A stretch of 64,000 nt of DNA from assembly GCF_030317145.1 (NCBI RefSeq), contig NZ_JASZYE010000005.1:186001-250000 (forward strand). Direction: 5' to 3'. Positions 8,090-16,330 of this stretch are shown piece after piece; positions within the stretch are counted from its first letter, which is position 1, and each line of letters opens with the position of its first letter. Position numbers and translations under genes: made by a program. This stretch comes from Variovorax flavidus. Its GTDB lineage: Bacteria; Pseudomonadota; Gammaproteobacteria; Burkholderiales; Burkholderiaceae_C. The notes below the pieces were generated by a model. That model was not told the origin of the DNA. It did not search any database and saw only the letters and a list, made by a program, of their open reading frames with translations.

Positions 8090-9076
8090 ATGAAGAAATT
8101 CATCAACTATGTCGACGACGCCATCGTCGAAAGCCTGTCGGGCCTGGCTTCGGCGCATGCGGACCTGCTGCGCGTCGAGTTCGACCCGACCTTCGTGTCG
8201 CGGCGCGTGCCCAAGCGCGACGCGGTCGCCGTCGTGTCCGGCGGCGGCTCCGGCCATGAGCCGCTGCACACCGGCTACGTGGGTCTCGGCATGCTCGATG
8301 CCGCCTGTCCGGGCCAGGTGTTCACCTCGCCCACGCCCGACCAGTGGCTGGCCGCGGCGCACCGCGTGAACGCTGGCCGTGGCGTGCTCTTCATCGTCAA
8401 GAACTACGCGGGCGACCGCCTCAACTTCCAGATGGCGAGCGACATGCTGGTCGACCTCGACCACCTGATGGTGGTGGTCGACGACGACGTCGCCATCGAG
8501 CATTCGATGCATGCCAGCGGCCGCCGCGGCGTGGCCGGCACGATGATCGTCGAGAAGATCGTCGGCGCCGCCGCCGAGGCCGGCGCGGACCTGTTCGACT
8601 GCAAGGCGCTCGGCGACCGCATCAACAGCGGCACGGCATCGATGGGCGTGGCGTTCAACAGCTGCATCGTGCCGGCCTCGGGCGTGGCGACCTTCGAGAT
8701 CGGCGAGCAGGAAATGGAGCTGGGCGTGGGCATCCACGGCGAGCCCGGCCGGCAGCGCATGCCTTTCGCGCCTGCGGCGGGCATCGTCGACCTGCTGCTC
8801 GACCCGATCCTCAAGGACTTGTCGCTCGCGCGCGGCCGCGAGGTGCTGCTGCTGGTCAACGGACTCGGCGGCACGCCCCTGATGGAGCTTTACCTGCTGC
8901 ACCACCACGCGCGCCAGCGGCTCGCGGAAGAAGGGCTGGACGTGGTGCGCACGCTGGTCGGCAACTACACGACCTCACTGGAAATGGCCGGTGCTTCGCT
9001 CACCGTGACCGCGATGGACGACGAAGCCAAGCGCCTGTGGGATGCACCCGTGCACACCACCGCCTTGCGCTGGTAG
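8090..9076 (+). CDS. Second DhaK-type ketose kinase subunit, stand-alone
   Basis: A 328-residue DhaK. It has the GGGSGHEP loop near residue 50 and the substrate-binding His216 in GVGIHGEPG, the residue that forms the hemiaminal with the ketone in DhaK. No DhaL follows; the next gene is a regulator. It must therefore either borrow the DhaL at 534-1166, use another partner, or act as a binding/regulatory protein as some DhaK homologues do. It begins 61 bp after the LacI gene with a GAGGA-type ribosome site. DhaK homologues also act on erythrulose or apulose, so the substrate need not be dihydroxyacetone. Confidence 0.88.
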   Translation: MKKFINYVDDAIVESLSGLASAHADLLRVEFDPTFVSRRVPKRDAVAVVSGGGSGHEPLHTGYVGLGMLDAACPGQVFTSPTPDQWLAAAHRVNAGRGVLFIVKNYAGDRLNFQMASDMLVDLDHLMVVVDDDVAIEHSMHASGRRGVAGTMIVEKIVGAAAEAGADLFDCKALGDRINSGTASMGVAFNSCIVPASGVATFEIGEQEMELGVGIHGEPGRQRMPFAPAAGIVDLLLDPILKDLSLARGREVLLLVNGLGGTPLMELYLLHHHARQRLAEEGLDVVRTLVGNYTTSLEMAGASLTVTAMDDEAKRLWDAPVHTTALRW

Positions 9077-9135
9077 GCCCCCGGCTAAGGGTTGTCACCT
9101 AGAGGACATTCCCCGATGCCTTCTGGTTTGCCCAC

Positions 9136-9146
9136 TGGTAAAACCA
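9136..9146. promoter_or_regulatory. FadR/GntR-type operator TGGTAAAACCA
   Basis: A perfect TGGT-N3-ACCA palindrome lies 4 bp before the ATG of the FadR-subfamily gene at 9151. This matches the core of the well-known FadR-subfamily operator (TGGTNNNACCA), so autoregulation by the downstream gene product is the simple reading. It also sits between the stand-alone dhaK and the transporter genes. Confidence 0.6.
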
Positions 9147-9150
9147 CGGC

Positions 9151-9930
9151 ATGACAACAAGGCCTCCACAACCCTTGATCACGCGAACGCCCGAAGCCGA
9201 AGGAACCGGCTTCTCCAAGGTGTTCGCCTTCCTGCGCGACCGGCTTCTCGAAGGGAGCATCCGCTCGGGAGACCGCCTGATCCCCGAGCGCGAACTGGCG
9301 CTGCAACTGGGCGTGAGCCGCCCCATCGTGCGCGAGGCGCTGCGGGCGCTCGCGATGCTGGGCGTGGTCGAGATCCGCGAGCGCGTGGGCACTGTCGTGC
9401 GCAAGCCCGACGTGTCGGTACTCGGCGACTTCTTCGCCTTCTCGATGGCGCAGCAGGCGGACATCGTCGACGACGTCATGCAGGCCCGCATCGCGATCGA
9501 GGTGCAGGCCATCCGCCTGGCATGCCGGCACGCGACGACGTCGGACCTCGAACGCATCGCCGCGGCGGTCGACCACATCGAGGCCACCGTCCACGACTCC
9601 GACGAAGGCAGCCGCGCCGACTACGAGTTCCACACGGCCCTGGTGCGCGCCAGCCGGTCCGAGACGCTGATGCAGCTCTACGCCGCGATGTCGACATTGC
9701 TGATGCGCTCCCACCATGAACGCCGTGACGTGGTCGGAGGCGACCCCGCGGTCAAGCAATACCTGGTCGAGGACCACGCGCGCATCTTCCAGGCACTGGT
9801 CTCGCGCGACGAGGACCGTGCCGACCAGGTGCTGCGCAAGCACTTCAGCATCGGCGACGAATACCGCCGCAATGCCGCGGCCGAACCCGCAACCCGCGGC
9901 CGCCCGCCTGCACGCAAGGAACCGGCGTGA
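9151..9930 (+). CDS. GntR-family regulator, FadR/FCD subfamily
   Basis: A 259-residue regulator. An N-terminal winged helix (GDRLIPERELALQLGVSRPIVREAL, about residues 40-65) is followed by an all-helical FCD ligand domain. The metal-ligand pattern of FCD domains is visible as D and H residues in DYEFHTALVRAS and EDHARIFQAL. The C-terminus is basic (TRGRPPARKEP). Its stop overlaps the first permease start by 4 bp, so it is cotranslated with the importer it probably controls. FCD regulators usually respond to sugar acids, keto acids or other small carboxylates. Confidence 0.9.
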   Translation: MTTRPPQPLITRTPEAEGTGFSKVFAFLRDRLLEGSIRSGDRLIPERELALQLGVSRPIVREALRALAMLGVVEIRERVGTVVRKPDVSVLGDFFAFSMAQQADIVDDVMQARIAIEVQAIRLACRHATTSDLERIAAAVDHIEATVHDSDEGSRADYEFHTALVRASRSETLMQLYAAMSTLLMRSHHERRDVVGGDPAVKQYLVEDHARIFQALVSRDEDRADQVLRKHFSIGDEYRRNAAAEPATRGRPPARKEPA

Positions 9931-10607
9931 GCAACCTGGACTTCGGGGTCGTCCTCGAGCGCTGGCCCCTGTTCGTCGAAGGCGCCTGGCTCACCGTTCA
10001 ACTGGCGCTGGTCGCAACGCTCGCCGGCTTCGCCATCGGCACACTCTGCGCCGTCGGCCGCAGGGGCCGCAACGCCACGGTGGCACGCATCTGCGGCGCC
10101 TACGTGGAACTGATCCGCAACACCCCGCTGCTGGTGCAGATCTTCCTCGTCTACTTCGGTCTGTCGAGCCTGGGCCTGTCGCTGTCCGCTTTCACGGTGG
10201 CGGTCATCGCGCTGGCCGTCAATGCCGGCGCCTACGCGACGGAGATCATGCGGGCCGGCTTCGACTCGGTGAACCGCAGCCAGATCGAGGCCGCCGAGTG
10301 CCTCGCCCTGTCGCGCATCCAGGTCTACTGGCATGTCGTGCTGCTGCCGGCCATGGAGCGCGTCTACCCGGCACTGACCAGCCAGTTCGTGCTGCTGATG
10401 CTCGCCTCCTCCATCTGCTCGCAGATCTCGGTCGAGGAACTCACCGCCGTCGCCAACCACGTGCAGTCCGACACCTACCGGCCGCTGGAGACCTTCGTCA
10501 TCATCGGCGCGGGCTACATCCTGCTGTCGCTGCTCATGCGGCTCGGCTTCTGGGGCGTGGGCGCCCTGCTGTTTCCGCGCCGTCGCAGGCTGGGCACCGC
10601 GCTGTGA
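9927..10607 (+). CDS. Polar-amino-acid-type ABC permease 1
   Basis: A 226-residue HisM/GlnP-family inner-membrane permease. It carries the N-terminal YVELIRNTPLLVQIFLVYFG segment of this family and the ATPase-docking loop QIEAAECLALSRIQVYWHVVLLPAME. It overlaps the regulator gene by 4 bp and the next permease by 1 bp (TGATG). It should form a heterodimer with permease 2. Confidence 0.9.
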   Translation: MSNLDFGVVLERWPLFVEGAWLTVQLALVATLAGFAIGTLCAVGRRGRNATVARICGAYVELIRNTPLLVQIFLVYFGLSSLGLSLSAFTVAVIALAVNAGAYATEIMRAGFDSVNRSQIEAAECLALSRIQVYWHVVLLPAMERVYPALTSQFVLLMLASSICSQISVEELTAVANHVQSDTYRPLETFVIIGAGYILLSLLMRLGFWGVGALLFPRRRRLGTAL

Positions 10608-11308
10608 TGACCGCCACCGCCTTCAACGCCAATCACCTCGGGTTCCTGCTGCAGGGCGCCATGTGGACGCTGGTCCTCTCCCTCATCGCCTTCGTCGGCG
10701 GCGGCATCTGCGCCTTCGTCGTCGCGCTGGCGCGGGTTTCGCCGCGCCGGTCGGTGCGCGTGGGGATGGGCCTGTGGGTGCAGCTCGTGCAGGGCTCGCC
10801 GCTGCTGGTGATCATGTTCCTCGCCTACTTCGGCCTGCCGACCCTGGGCATCAAGGTGTCGGCACTGGCCGCAGCCGGCGCATCGCTCACGATCTACGTG
10901 TCGGCCTACCTCGGCGAGATCTGGCGTGCCGCGATTCAGGCGGTGCCGCGTCCGCAGTGGGAAGCCGCCGAGTGCCTCGCCCTGAGCCGGACCCAGCGCA
11001 TGGTCAAGGTCGTGCTGCCGCAGGCCGTGCGGCTGGCAACGCCGCCCACGGTCGGCTTCATGGTGCAGATCATCAAGAACACCTCGCTCGCCTCGGTGGT
11101 GGGATTCGTCGAACTCGCCCGCTCGGGGCAGATCATCAACAACTCGATCTTCGAGCCCTTCATCGTGTACCTCGTGATCGCGGCGCTCTACTTCGCGCTG
11201 TGCTATCCGCTGTCGGTCTGGAGCCGCCGGCTCGAACGCCGCGCCGGCCCCGCTTCGGCCGCGCCGACTTCACTGTCTTCCCATGAACCCATCCTCACGC
11301 AACCCTGA
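10607..11308 (+). CDS. Polar-amino-acid-type ABC permease 2
   Basis: A 233-residue HisQ/GlnP-family permease. The docking loop WEAAECLALSRTQRMVKVVLPQAV is present and there are about five hydrophobic segments. The ATG shares one base with the previous stop. Its end overlaps the ATPase gene by 26 bp. Same operon and complex as permease 1. Confidence 0.9.
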   Translation: MTATAFNANHLGFLLQGAMWTLVLSLIAFVGGGICAFVVALARVSPRRSVRVGMGLWVQLVQGSPLLVIMFLAYFGLPTLGIKVSALAAAGASLTIYVSAYLGEIWRAAIQAVPRPQWEAAECLALSRTQRMVKVVLPQAVRLATPPTVGFMVQIIKNTSLASVVGFVELARSGQIINNSIFEPFIVYLVIAALYFALCYPLSVWSRRLERRAGPASAAPTSLSSHEPILTQP

Positions 11309-12044
11309 TGGCGCCTCGGCGCCGGTCGTTCGCCTGCGCGACGTCCACAAGAGCTTCGGCGCACTCAAGGTGCTCGAAGGCGTCGGCTTCGAGGTCGACC
11401 GCGGGCAGGTCACGGCCATCATCGGCCGCAGCGGCTCGGGCAAGAGCACGGCGCTGCGCTGCATCGACCGGCTCGAACGCATCGACAGCGGCGAGATCGT
11501 CGTCTGCGGCCACCGCGTCGACGCGCCGGACATCGACCTCAAGGCGCTGCGGCTCGACGTCGGCATCGTCTTCCAGAGCTACAACCTCTTTCCGCACCTG
11601 ACGATCGAACAGAACATCACGCTCGCGCCCCGCTCGGCCAAGGGCATCTCCAAGAGCGAGGCGCGCGCCATCGCGCACGAGGTGCTCGCCAAGGTCGGCC
11701 TCGCGGACAAGGCGGCCAGCTATCCCGAGCAGTTGTCGGGCGGCCAGCAGCAGCGCGTCGCGATCGCCCGCTCGCTGGCGATGCAGCCCAAGGTGATGCT
11801 GTTCGACGAAGTGACCTCCGCCCTCGACCCCGAACTCACCGGCGAAGTCCTGCGCGTCATCGAGGACCTCGCGGCCGGCGGCATGACCATGGTCATGGTC
11901 ACCCATGAGATGGCCTTCGCGCGCAAGGTCGCGGACCAGATCCTCTTCATGAATCGCGGCAGGGTCTGGGAGCGTGGCGGCCCGGAGATCCTGTCATCAC
12001 CCCAAACCGCCGAGCTTCGGCAGTTCGTAGCCAGCGAGCTCTGA
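11283..12044 (+). CDS. Polar-amino-acid-type ABC ATPase
   Basis: A 253-residue ATPase of the HisP/GlnQ family. Walker A GRSGSGKST, signature LSGGQQQRVAIARSLA, Walker B VMLFDEVTSALDP and switch His in MVTHEM are all intact. Note VTSALD where PTSALD is usual, a variant common in this family. It serves the permeases at 9927-11308 and the binding protein at 12082-12873. Confidence 0.92.
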   Translation: MNPSSRNPDGASAPVVRLRDVHKSFGALKVLEGVGFEVDRGQVTAIIGRSGSGKSTALRCIDRLERIDSGEIVVCGHRVDAPDIDLKALRLDVGIVFQSYNLFPHLTIEQNITLAPRSAKGISKSEARAIAHEVLAKVGLADKAASYPEQLSGGQQQRVAIARSLAMQPKVMLFDEVTSALDPELTGEVLRVIEDLAAGGMTMVMVTHEMAFARKVADQILFMNRGRVWERGGPEILSSPQTAELRQFVASEL

Positions 12045-12081
12045 AGGCTCGCACCCCACCCAAGACCCTGGAGACAAACCG

Positions 12082-12873
12082 ATGAAGACCCCCCGTTCCC
12101 TGCTCACACTGCTCGCTGCAGCCTGCCTGACCTTCGCCGGCGCCGCCCACGCGGACCTGCTCGACGACGTCATGAAGGCCAAGAAGATCCGCATCGCCAC
12201 CGACTTCTCGATCCCGCCGTCGGGCATGCTCGACAAGGACCTCAAGCCGACCGGCTCCGATGTCGAGACCGCGCAGCTCCTGGCGAAGGACTGGGGCCTG
12301 GAGCTGGAGTTCGTGCAGACCACCGGCGCGACGCGCATCCCGAACCTGCAGACCGGCAAGGCCGACATCGTGATCTCGACGCTCTCCGTGACGCCGGAAC
12401 GCCAGAAGGTCATCGACTTCTCGAAGCCCTACGCCGCGCTGGTATCGATGATCGGCGCCCGTAAGGATCTCCCGATCAAGGACTGGGCGGACATGAAGGG
12501 CAAGTCCGTCACCGTGACGCGCGGCACCACGCAGGACACCGAGCTCACCGCCATGGCGAAGGACAAGGACTTCAAGGTCGTGCGCTATGACGACGACGCG
12601 ACGATGGTCACCGCCGGCGTCAGCGGCCAGGCCGACATCGTCTCCACTTCGGTGACGATCATGAACCAGATCACCGCGAAGAACCCGCAACGCCCCTTCG
12701 AGCAGAAGATCGTCCTGCGCAACCTCGACCTCGCCGTCGGCGTGAAGAAGGGCGAAGACCGCATGGTCGCCAAGCTCAACGAATGGGTGGCAGCCAACCT
12801 GAAGAACGGCAAGCTCAACGCCATCTACAAGAAGTTCCACGGCAGCGACCTGCCGGCGGCCATGATCAACTGA
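12082..12873 (+). CDS. Periplasmic binding protein, family 3 (amino-acid type)
   Basis: A 263-residue SBP_bac_3 protein with an N-terminal signal peptide cleaved near AHA-DLL. The segment DIVISTLSVTPERQKVIDFS holds the conserved Thr/Arg pair that in HisJ-like proteins grips an alpha-carboxylate. The ligand is therefore expected to bear a carboxylate, possibly an amino acid or an amino-acid-sugar conjugate. The linked genes are, however, for ketose and sugar phosphates, which is an unusual combination. Confidence 0.9.
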   Translation: MKTPRSLLTLLAAACLTFAGAAHADLLDDVMKAKKIRIATDFSIPPSGMLDKDLKPTGSDVETAQLLAKDWGLELEFVQTTGATRIPNLQTGKADIVISTLSVTPERQKVIDFSKPYAALVSMIGARKDLPIKDWADMKGKSVTVTRGTTQDTELTAMAKDKDFKVVRYDDDATMVTAGVSGQADIVSTSVTIMNQITAKNPQRPFEQKIVLRNLDLAVGVKKGEDRMVAKLNEWVAANLKNGKLNAIYKKFHGSDLPAAMIN

Positions 12874-12899
12874 CCCACCACTACTGAAGAAAGAATTCC

Positions 12900-13349
12900 A
12901 TGCGTCTCGTCATCGGATCGGACCACGCCGGCTGGGCGCTCAAGGGCGCCATCGTCGACCACATCCAGAAGCTCGGCCACGAGGTCGTCGACGTCGGCAG
13001 CCATGACGACCAGCCGGTCGACTTCCCGGATGTGGCGCGCGCCGTGGCGGCGAAGATCGTCGCCGGCGAAGTCGAGCGCGGCATCATGGTGTGCGGCACC
13101 GGTGTCGGCGCGTCGATCGCGGCCAACAAGATGAAGGGCATCCGCGCCGCCGTCTGCCATGACGTGCACTCGGCCCACCAGTCGGTGGAGCACGACGACG
13201 TCAACGTGATGTGCATCGGCGCGCAGATCGTCGGCCCGTGGCTGGCAGCGGACCTGATCACCTCCTACCTGCAGGCGCGCTTCGCCATCGAGGACGAGGA
13301 CTTCCGCCGCCGCGTGGAAAAGCTCCACGCGATGGACGCCGAGGCTTGA
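12900..13349 (+). CDS. RpiB/LacAB-family sugar-phosphate isomerase
   Basis: A 149-residue isomerase of the RpiB family. It shows GSDHAGWALK at the N-terminus, the oxyanion loop GTGVGASIAANK and the nucleophile Cys in MVCGTGVG. Family members interconvert ribose/ribulose, allose/allulose, galactose or tetrulose phosphates. Given the linked DhaK and PfkB kinases, a role on a tetrulose- or pentulose-phosphate is attractive. It lies 26 bp after the binding-protein gene and 17 bp before the kinase. Confidence 0.88.
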   Translation: MRLVIGSDHAGWALKGAIVDHIQKLGHEVVDVGSHDDQPVDFPDVARAVAAKIVAGEVERGIMVCGTGVGASIAANKMKGIRAAVCHDVHSAHQSVEHDDVNVMCIGAQIVGPWLAADLITSYLQARFAIEDEDFRRRVEKLHAMDAEA

Positions 13350-13366
13350 GTCGGGGAGCAGCGCCC

Positions 13367-14305
13367 ATGCCCGAGATCGTCGTGTTCGGCAGCCTCAACA
13401 TGGACCTCGTGGTCCGTGTGCCGCGCGTGCCGGGCGCGGGCGAGACCCTGCAGGCCCACTCGTTCATGAACAACCCGGGCGGCAAGGGCGCGAACCAGGC
13501 GGTGGCCTGTGCGCGCCAGGGCGCCCGGGTGGCGATGGTCGGCCGGGTCGGCGACGATGCCTTCGGGCTCTCGCTGAAGGCATCGCTGGTTGGCGATGGC
13601 GTCGAGGTCGAACACGTTGCGCTGGCTGAAGCGTCGACCGGCGTGGCGTTGATCATGGTCGACGACAGCGCCCAGAACCGCATCGCTCTGATCCCCGGCG
13701 CCAATGCCTTCGTGGGCGCCGAGGACACGCAGCGCCTGCAGAGCGATCTGGCAACGGCGCGTCTGCTGCTGTTGCAGCTCGAAGTTCCCATGCAGGCCGT
13801 CGTGGATGCGGCGGAGCTTGCGCATTCGCGCGGCTGCACGGTCGTGATGAACCCCGCGCCGGCCGAAGCGCTCCCGGACCCGCTGTGGAAGCTCGTGGAC
13901 ATCCTCGTCCTGAACGAAACAGAGGCGTCGATGCTGAGCGGCATCGCGGTTCACGACCGGGACGGTGCCGCCCGCGCAGCCGACGCATTGCGCGGCCGGG
14001 GACCGGCCCACGTGATCCTGACGATGGGCAGCGACGGCGTGATGGCCTGCGACGCAGTCGGCTGTCGCCACTTCGATGCATTGAAGGTGAAGGCCATCGA
14101 CACCACCGCGGCCGGCGACACCTTCATCGGCGCCTTGTGCGCCGCGCTCGCCAGAGGCGTAGCGATCGACGACGGCATCGCGCTGGGCATCCAGGCCGCA
14201 GCGGTGTGCGTCACGCGCGCAGGCGCGCAGGCGTCGATCCCCCGTCTCGAAGACCTGTCGGCGCTGCCGGCCGTGGGGTGTCCCACCGTTGTGACGTTCG
14301 CCTGA
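13367..14305 (+). CDS. Ribokinase-like PfkB carbohydrate kinase
   Basis: A 312-residue PfkB-family kinase most like RbsK. It has the N-terminal GSLNMDLV strand, the GGKGANQAVACARQGA substrate loop and the C-terminal motif DTTAAGDTFIGA with the catalytic Asp. The start (MPEIVV) is 17 bp after the isomerase stop; the longer frame upstream only overlaps the isomerase gene. It probably phosphorylates the sugar released by this operon. Confidence 0.88.
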   Translation: MPEIVVFGSLNMDLVVRVPRVPGAGETLQAHSFMNNPGGKGANQAVACARQGARVAMVGRVGDDAFGLSLKASLVGDGVEVEHVALAEASTGVALIMVDDSAQNRIALIPGANAFVGAEDTQRLQSDLATARLLLLQLEVPMQAVVDAAELAHSRGCTVVMNPAPAEALPDPLWKLVDILVLNETEASMLSGIAVHDRDGAARAADALRGRGPAHVILTMGSDGVMACDAVGCRHFDALKVKAIDTTAAGDTFIGALCAALARGVAIDDGIALGIQAAAVCVTRAGAQASIPRLEDLSALPAVGCPTVVTFA

Positions 14306-14365
14306 ATCGATGCGGAGGACTAGACTTTTGCCCCCGGCTTTCCAGGCCGCAACGAGGGGTACAGC

Positions 14366-14656
14366 ATGTCCACCTTCATTTCTCTCCTCAACTTCACTGA
14401 CCAGGGCATCCGCAACGTGAAGGAGTCGCCCAACCGGGCAGAGGCATTCAAGGGACTCGCGAGCAAGCTGGGCCTGGCCGTCAAGAGCATTCACTGGACA
14501 TCCGGCGCCTATGACATGGTGGTCATCACCGAAGGCGGCGACGAGGCGACGATGGCCGCGCTGCTCAGCGTCGGCTCGCTCGGCAACGTCCGCTCGCAGA
14601 CGCTGCGGGCCTACTCCGCCGACGAGATCAGGAAGATCATCACCCTGATGCCCTGA
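14366..14656 (+). CDS. GYD-domain protein
   Basis: A 96-residue protein with the SGAYDMVVI block that defines the GYD family, a small alpha-beta fold of unknown function common in proteobacteria. It lies 60 bp after the kinase gene and ends 5 bp from the stop of the convergent methyltransferase gene, with no hairpin terminator visible between them. Confidence 0.8.
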   Translation: MSTFISLLNFTDQGIRNVKESPNRAEAFKGLASKLGLAVKSIHWTSGAYDMVVITEGGDEATMAALLSVGSLGNVRSQTLRAYSADEIRKIITLMP

Positions 14657-14661
14657 ACGGC

Positions 14662-15429
14662 TCAGGCCGGCTTGACGGCCGTGTACTCGGAGAAGATGCC
14701 GAGTTCGACGTGCCGCTTGACGTCCTCGAAACCGGCGGCGCGCAGCGCGCTCATGACCGATTCCGGCGGAATGCAGGCCTCGATCGTGTCCCAGTAGTAG
14801 CGCCACAGCTCGGAAGTGTCGTGGCGCCGCGCCACGGCCTTGGCGATCAACGGCACGACGCTGCGCATGTAGGCCTTGAGCACGGCGGTGCCCACGCGTC
14901 CGGCCGGCTTGGTGATCTCGAGTACCACCAGGCGACCGCCCGGACGCAGCACGCGGTGGAACTCCGCGAAGGCCGCATGCACGTCGGCAATATGGCGCAA
15001 CGCATAGCCCATGCTCACGAAGTCGCTGCTGGCGTCGGGCCGCGGCAGCGCTTCGGCCCGCCCGCGGACGAGTTCGACGTCGGGCAACGCGACCTCGCCC
15101 ATCATTCCGGGGCTCGGGTCGACGCCGACCAGACGGCCGGACGGACCGATGAGCGTCAGCGCCTCGCGCGCGACCAGCCCGGTGCCGATGCCCACATCGA
15201 CCACTCGCGCGCCGGTCGCAAGGCCTGCGCGCCGCAGCGCCGAGCGCCGGTACCACGGGCCGGAGCCCAGCGCGAGCACGCGTTCGATGCGGTTGTAGTC
15301 GGGTGCCGTCTCGTCGAAGATCCGGCGCAGGAAGCTCTCATGCTCCGCTTCGTTGCCGTAGTAGTCGGGCAGCGGCGTGTGAGGGGCCAGTACCTCGGGC
15401 GGCGTGATAGGCGAGCGGGTGTCCTGCAT
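14662..15429 (-). CDS. SAM-dependent methyltransferase, UbiE/COQ5-like
   Basis: A 255-residue class I methyltransferase. The SAM motif VVDVGIGTGLVA is near residue 73, then VGVDPSPGM and a UbiE-like core. The start MQDTRS follows the intradiol dioxygenase gene by 31 bp on the same strand, so it may be the last gene of the hydroquinone operon. UbiE homologues methylate quinols, and a quinol-methylating side activity on hydroquinone or a related quinol is conceivable but unproven. It is too divergent, and badly placed, to be called the respiratory-quinone enzyme. Confidence 0.8.
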   Translation of the reverse strand: MQDTRSPITPPEVLAPHTPLPDYYGNEAEHESFLRRIFDETAPDYNRIERVLALGSGPWYRRSALRRAGLATGARVVDVGIGTGLVAREALTLIGPSGRLVGVDPSPGMMGEVALPDVELVRGRAEALPRPDASSDFVSMGYALRHIADVHAAFAEFHRVLRPGGRLVVLEITKPAGRVGTAVLKAYMRSVVPLIAKAVARRHDTSELWRYYWDTIEACIPPESVMSALRAAGFEDVKRHVELGIFSEYTAVKPA

Positions 15430-15460
15430 CGCAGCGATTATGACGGTCTCCCCCGGCAAT

Positions 15461-16330
15461 TCAGCCAGCCGCCTCAGGCTCCAGCACAAAGTCGAACTTC
15501 AGCGTGTGGAACGGCTTGGCCTGCACGCTGCCGTCCGGCGCAATGCCATCGCGGTGCGAGACGAAGTCGCCGATCAGCGAATTGCGCACGCCGAAGACCG
15601 CATCGCTGTCGAGGTACTCGTCGCCATCGCGGAACACGTGCGTGATGAGCGTCTCGTAGCCCGGTGCCTTGATCATGAAGTGCACGTGCGCAGGCCGCCA
15701 AGGATGGCGCTTGGTGGCCCGCAGCATCACGCCCACCGGCCCGTCCGTCGGGATCGGGTACGCGACAGGCATCACACCGCGAAACCACAGCCTGCCCTCG
15801 GCATCGGTACGGAACACAGCGCGGCCCTGCGGGTGATCGAGGCTCGCCCGCTGCACGTCATAGAAGCCTTCCGCATCCGCCTCCCACACGTCCACCTCCG
15901 CATCCGCCACGGGCTCGCCATCGCGACCGCGCACGGTCGTGTTGACGAACAGCGGCTCGCCCTTGGCGCCGCCCGAGATGTCGCCGCCGAGCGGGAGCTT
16001 CGGCGCACCCGGCACGTGGAAGGGGCCGAACACGGTCGCCTCGGTTGCCTGCGCGCTCTTCGCGTGATTGAGTGCCACCGTGAGCATCGAAAGGCCCAGC
16101 GTGTCCGACAGCAGGATGAACTCCTGCCGCTTGTCGCTGCACTTCTGCCCCGTCGCGGTCAGGAACTCGATGCCCGCTGCCCATTCGGCCTCGGTCAGCT
16201 TCACCTCGCGCGCGAAGTCGTGCATGTGGCGAACGAGCGCCGACATGATCTCCTTCAGCCGCGGGTCCTCGCACTGCGCCATGCGGTCGAGCACGGCGGC
16301 GGTGATGGTGTGTTCATTGATGTTTCGCAT
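15461..16330 (-). CDS. hapG: Intradiol ring-cleavage dioxygenase, hydroxyquinol 1,2-dioxygenase type
   Basis: A 289-residue Fe(III) dioxygenase. The N-terminal dimerisation region is followed by TVFGPFHVPGAP and a beta-sandwich with the metal ligands Tyr in the AYPIPTDGP and FYDV regions and two His in RHPWRPAHVHFM. The sequence style is that of hydroxyquinol 1,2-dioxygenases, whose product maleylacetate is the substrate of the reductase at 21017-22084. In the hap clusters of pseudomonads an intradiol dioxygenase (HapG) accompanies the hydroquinone genes. Its start overlaps the importer permease by 17 bp. Confidence 0.85.
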   Translation of the reverse strand: MRNINEHTITAAVLDRMAQCEDPRLKEIMSALVRHMHDFAREVKLTEAEWAAGIEFLTATGQKCSDKRQEFILLSDTLGLSMLTVALNHAKSAQATEATVFGPFHVPGAPKLPLGGDISGGAKGEPLFVNTTVRGRDGEPVADAEVDVWEADAEGFYDVQRASLDHPQGRAVFRTDAEGRLWFRGVMPVAYPIPTDGPVGVMLRATKRHPWRPAHVHFMIKAPGYETLITHVFRDGDEYLDSDAVFGVRNSLIGDFVSHRDGIAPDGSVQAKPFHTLKFDFVLEPEAAG

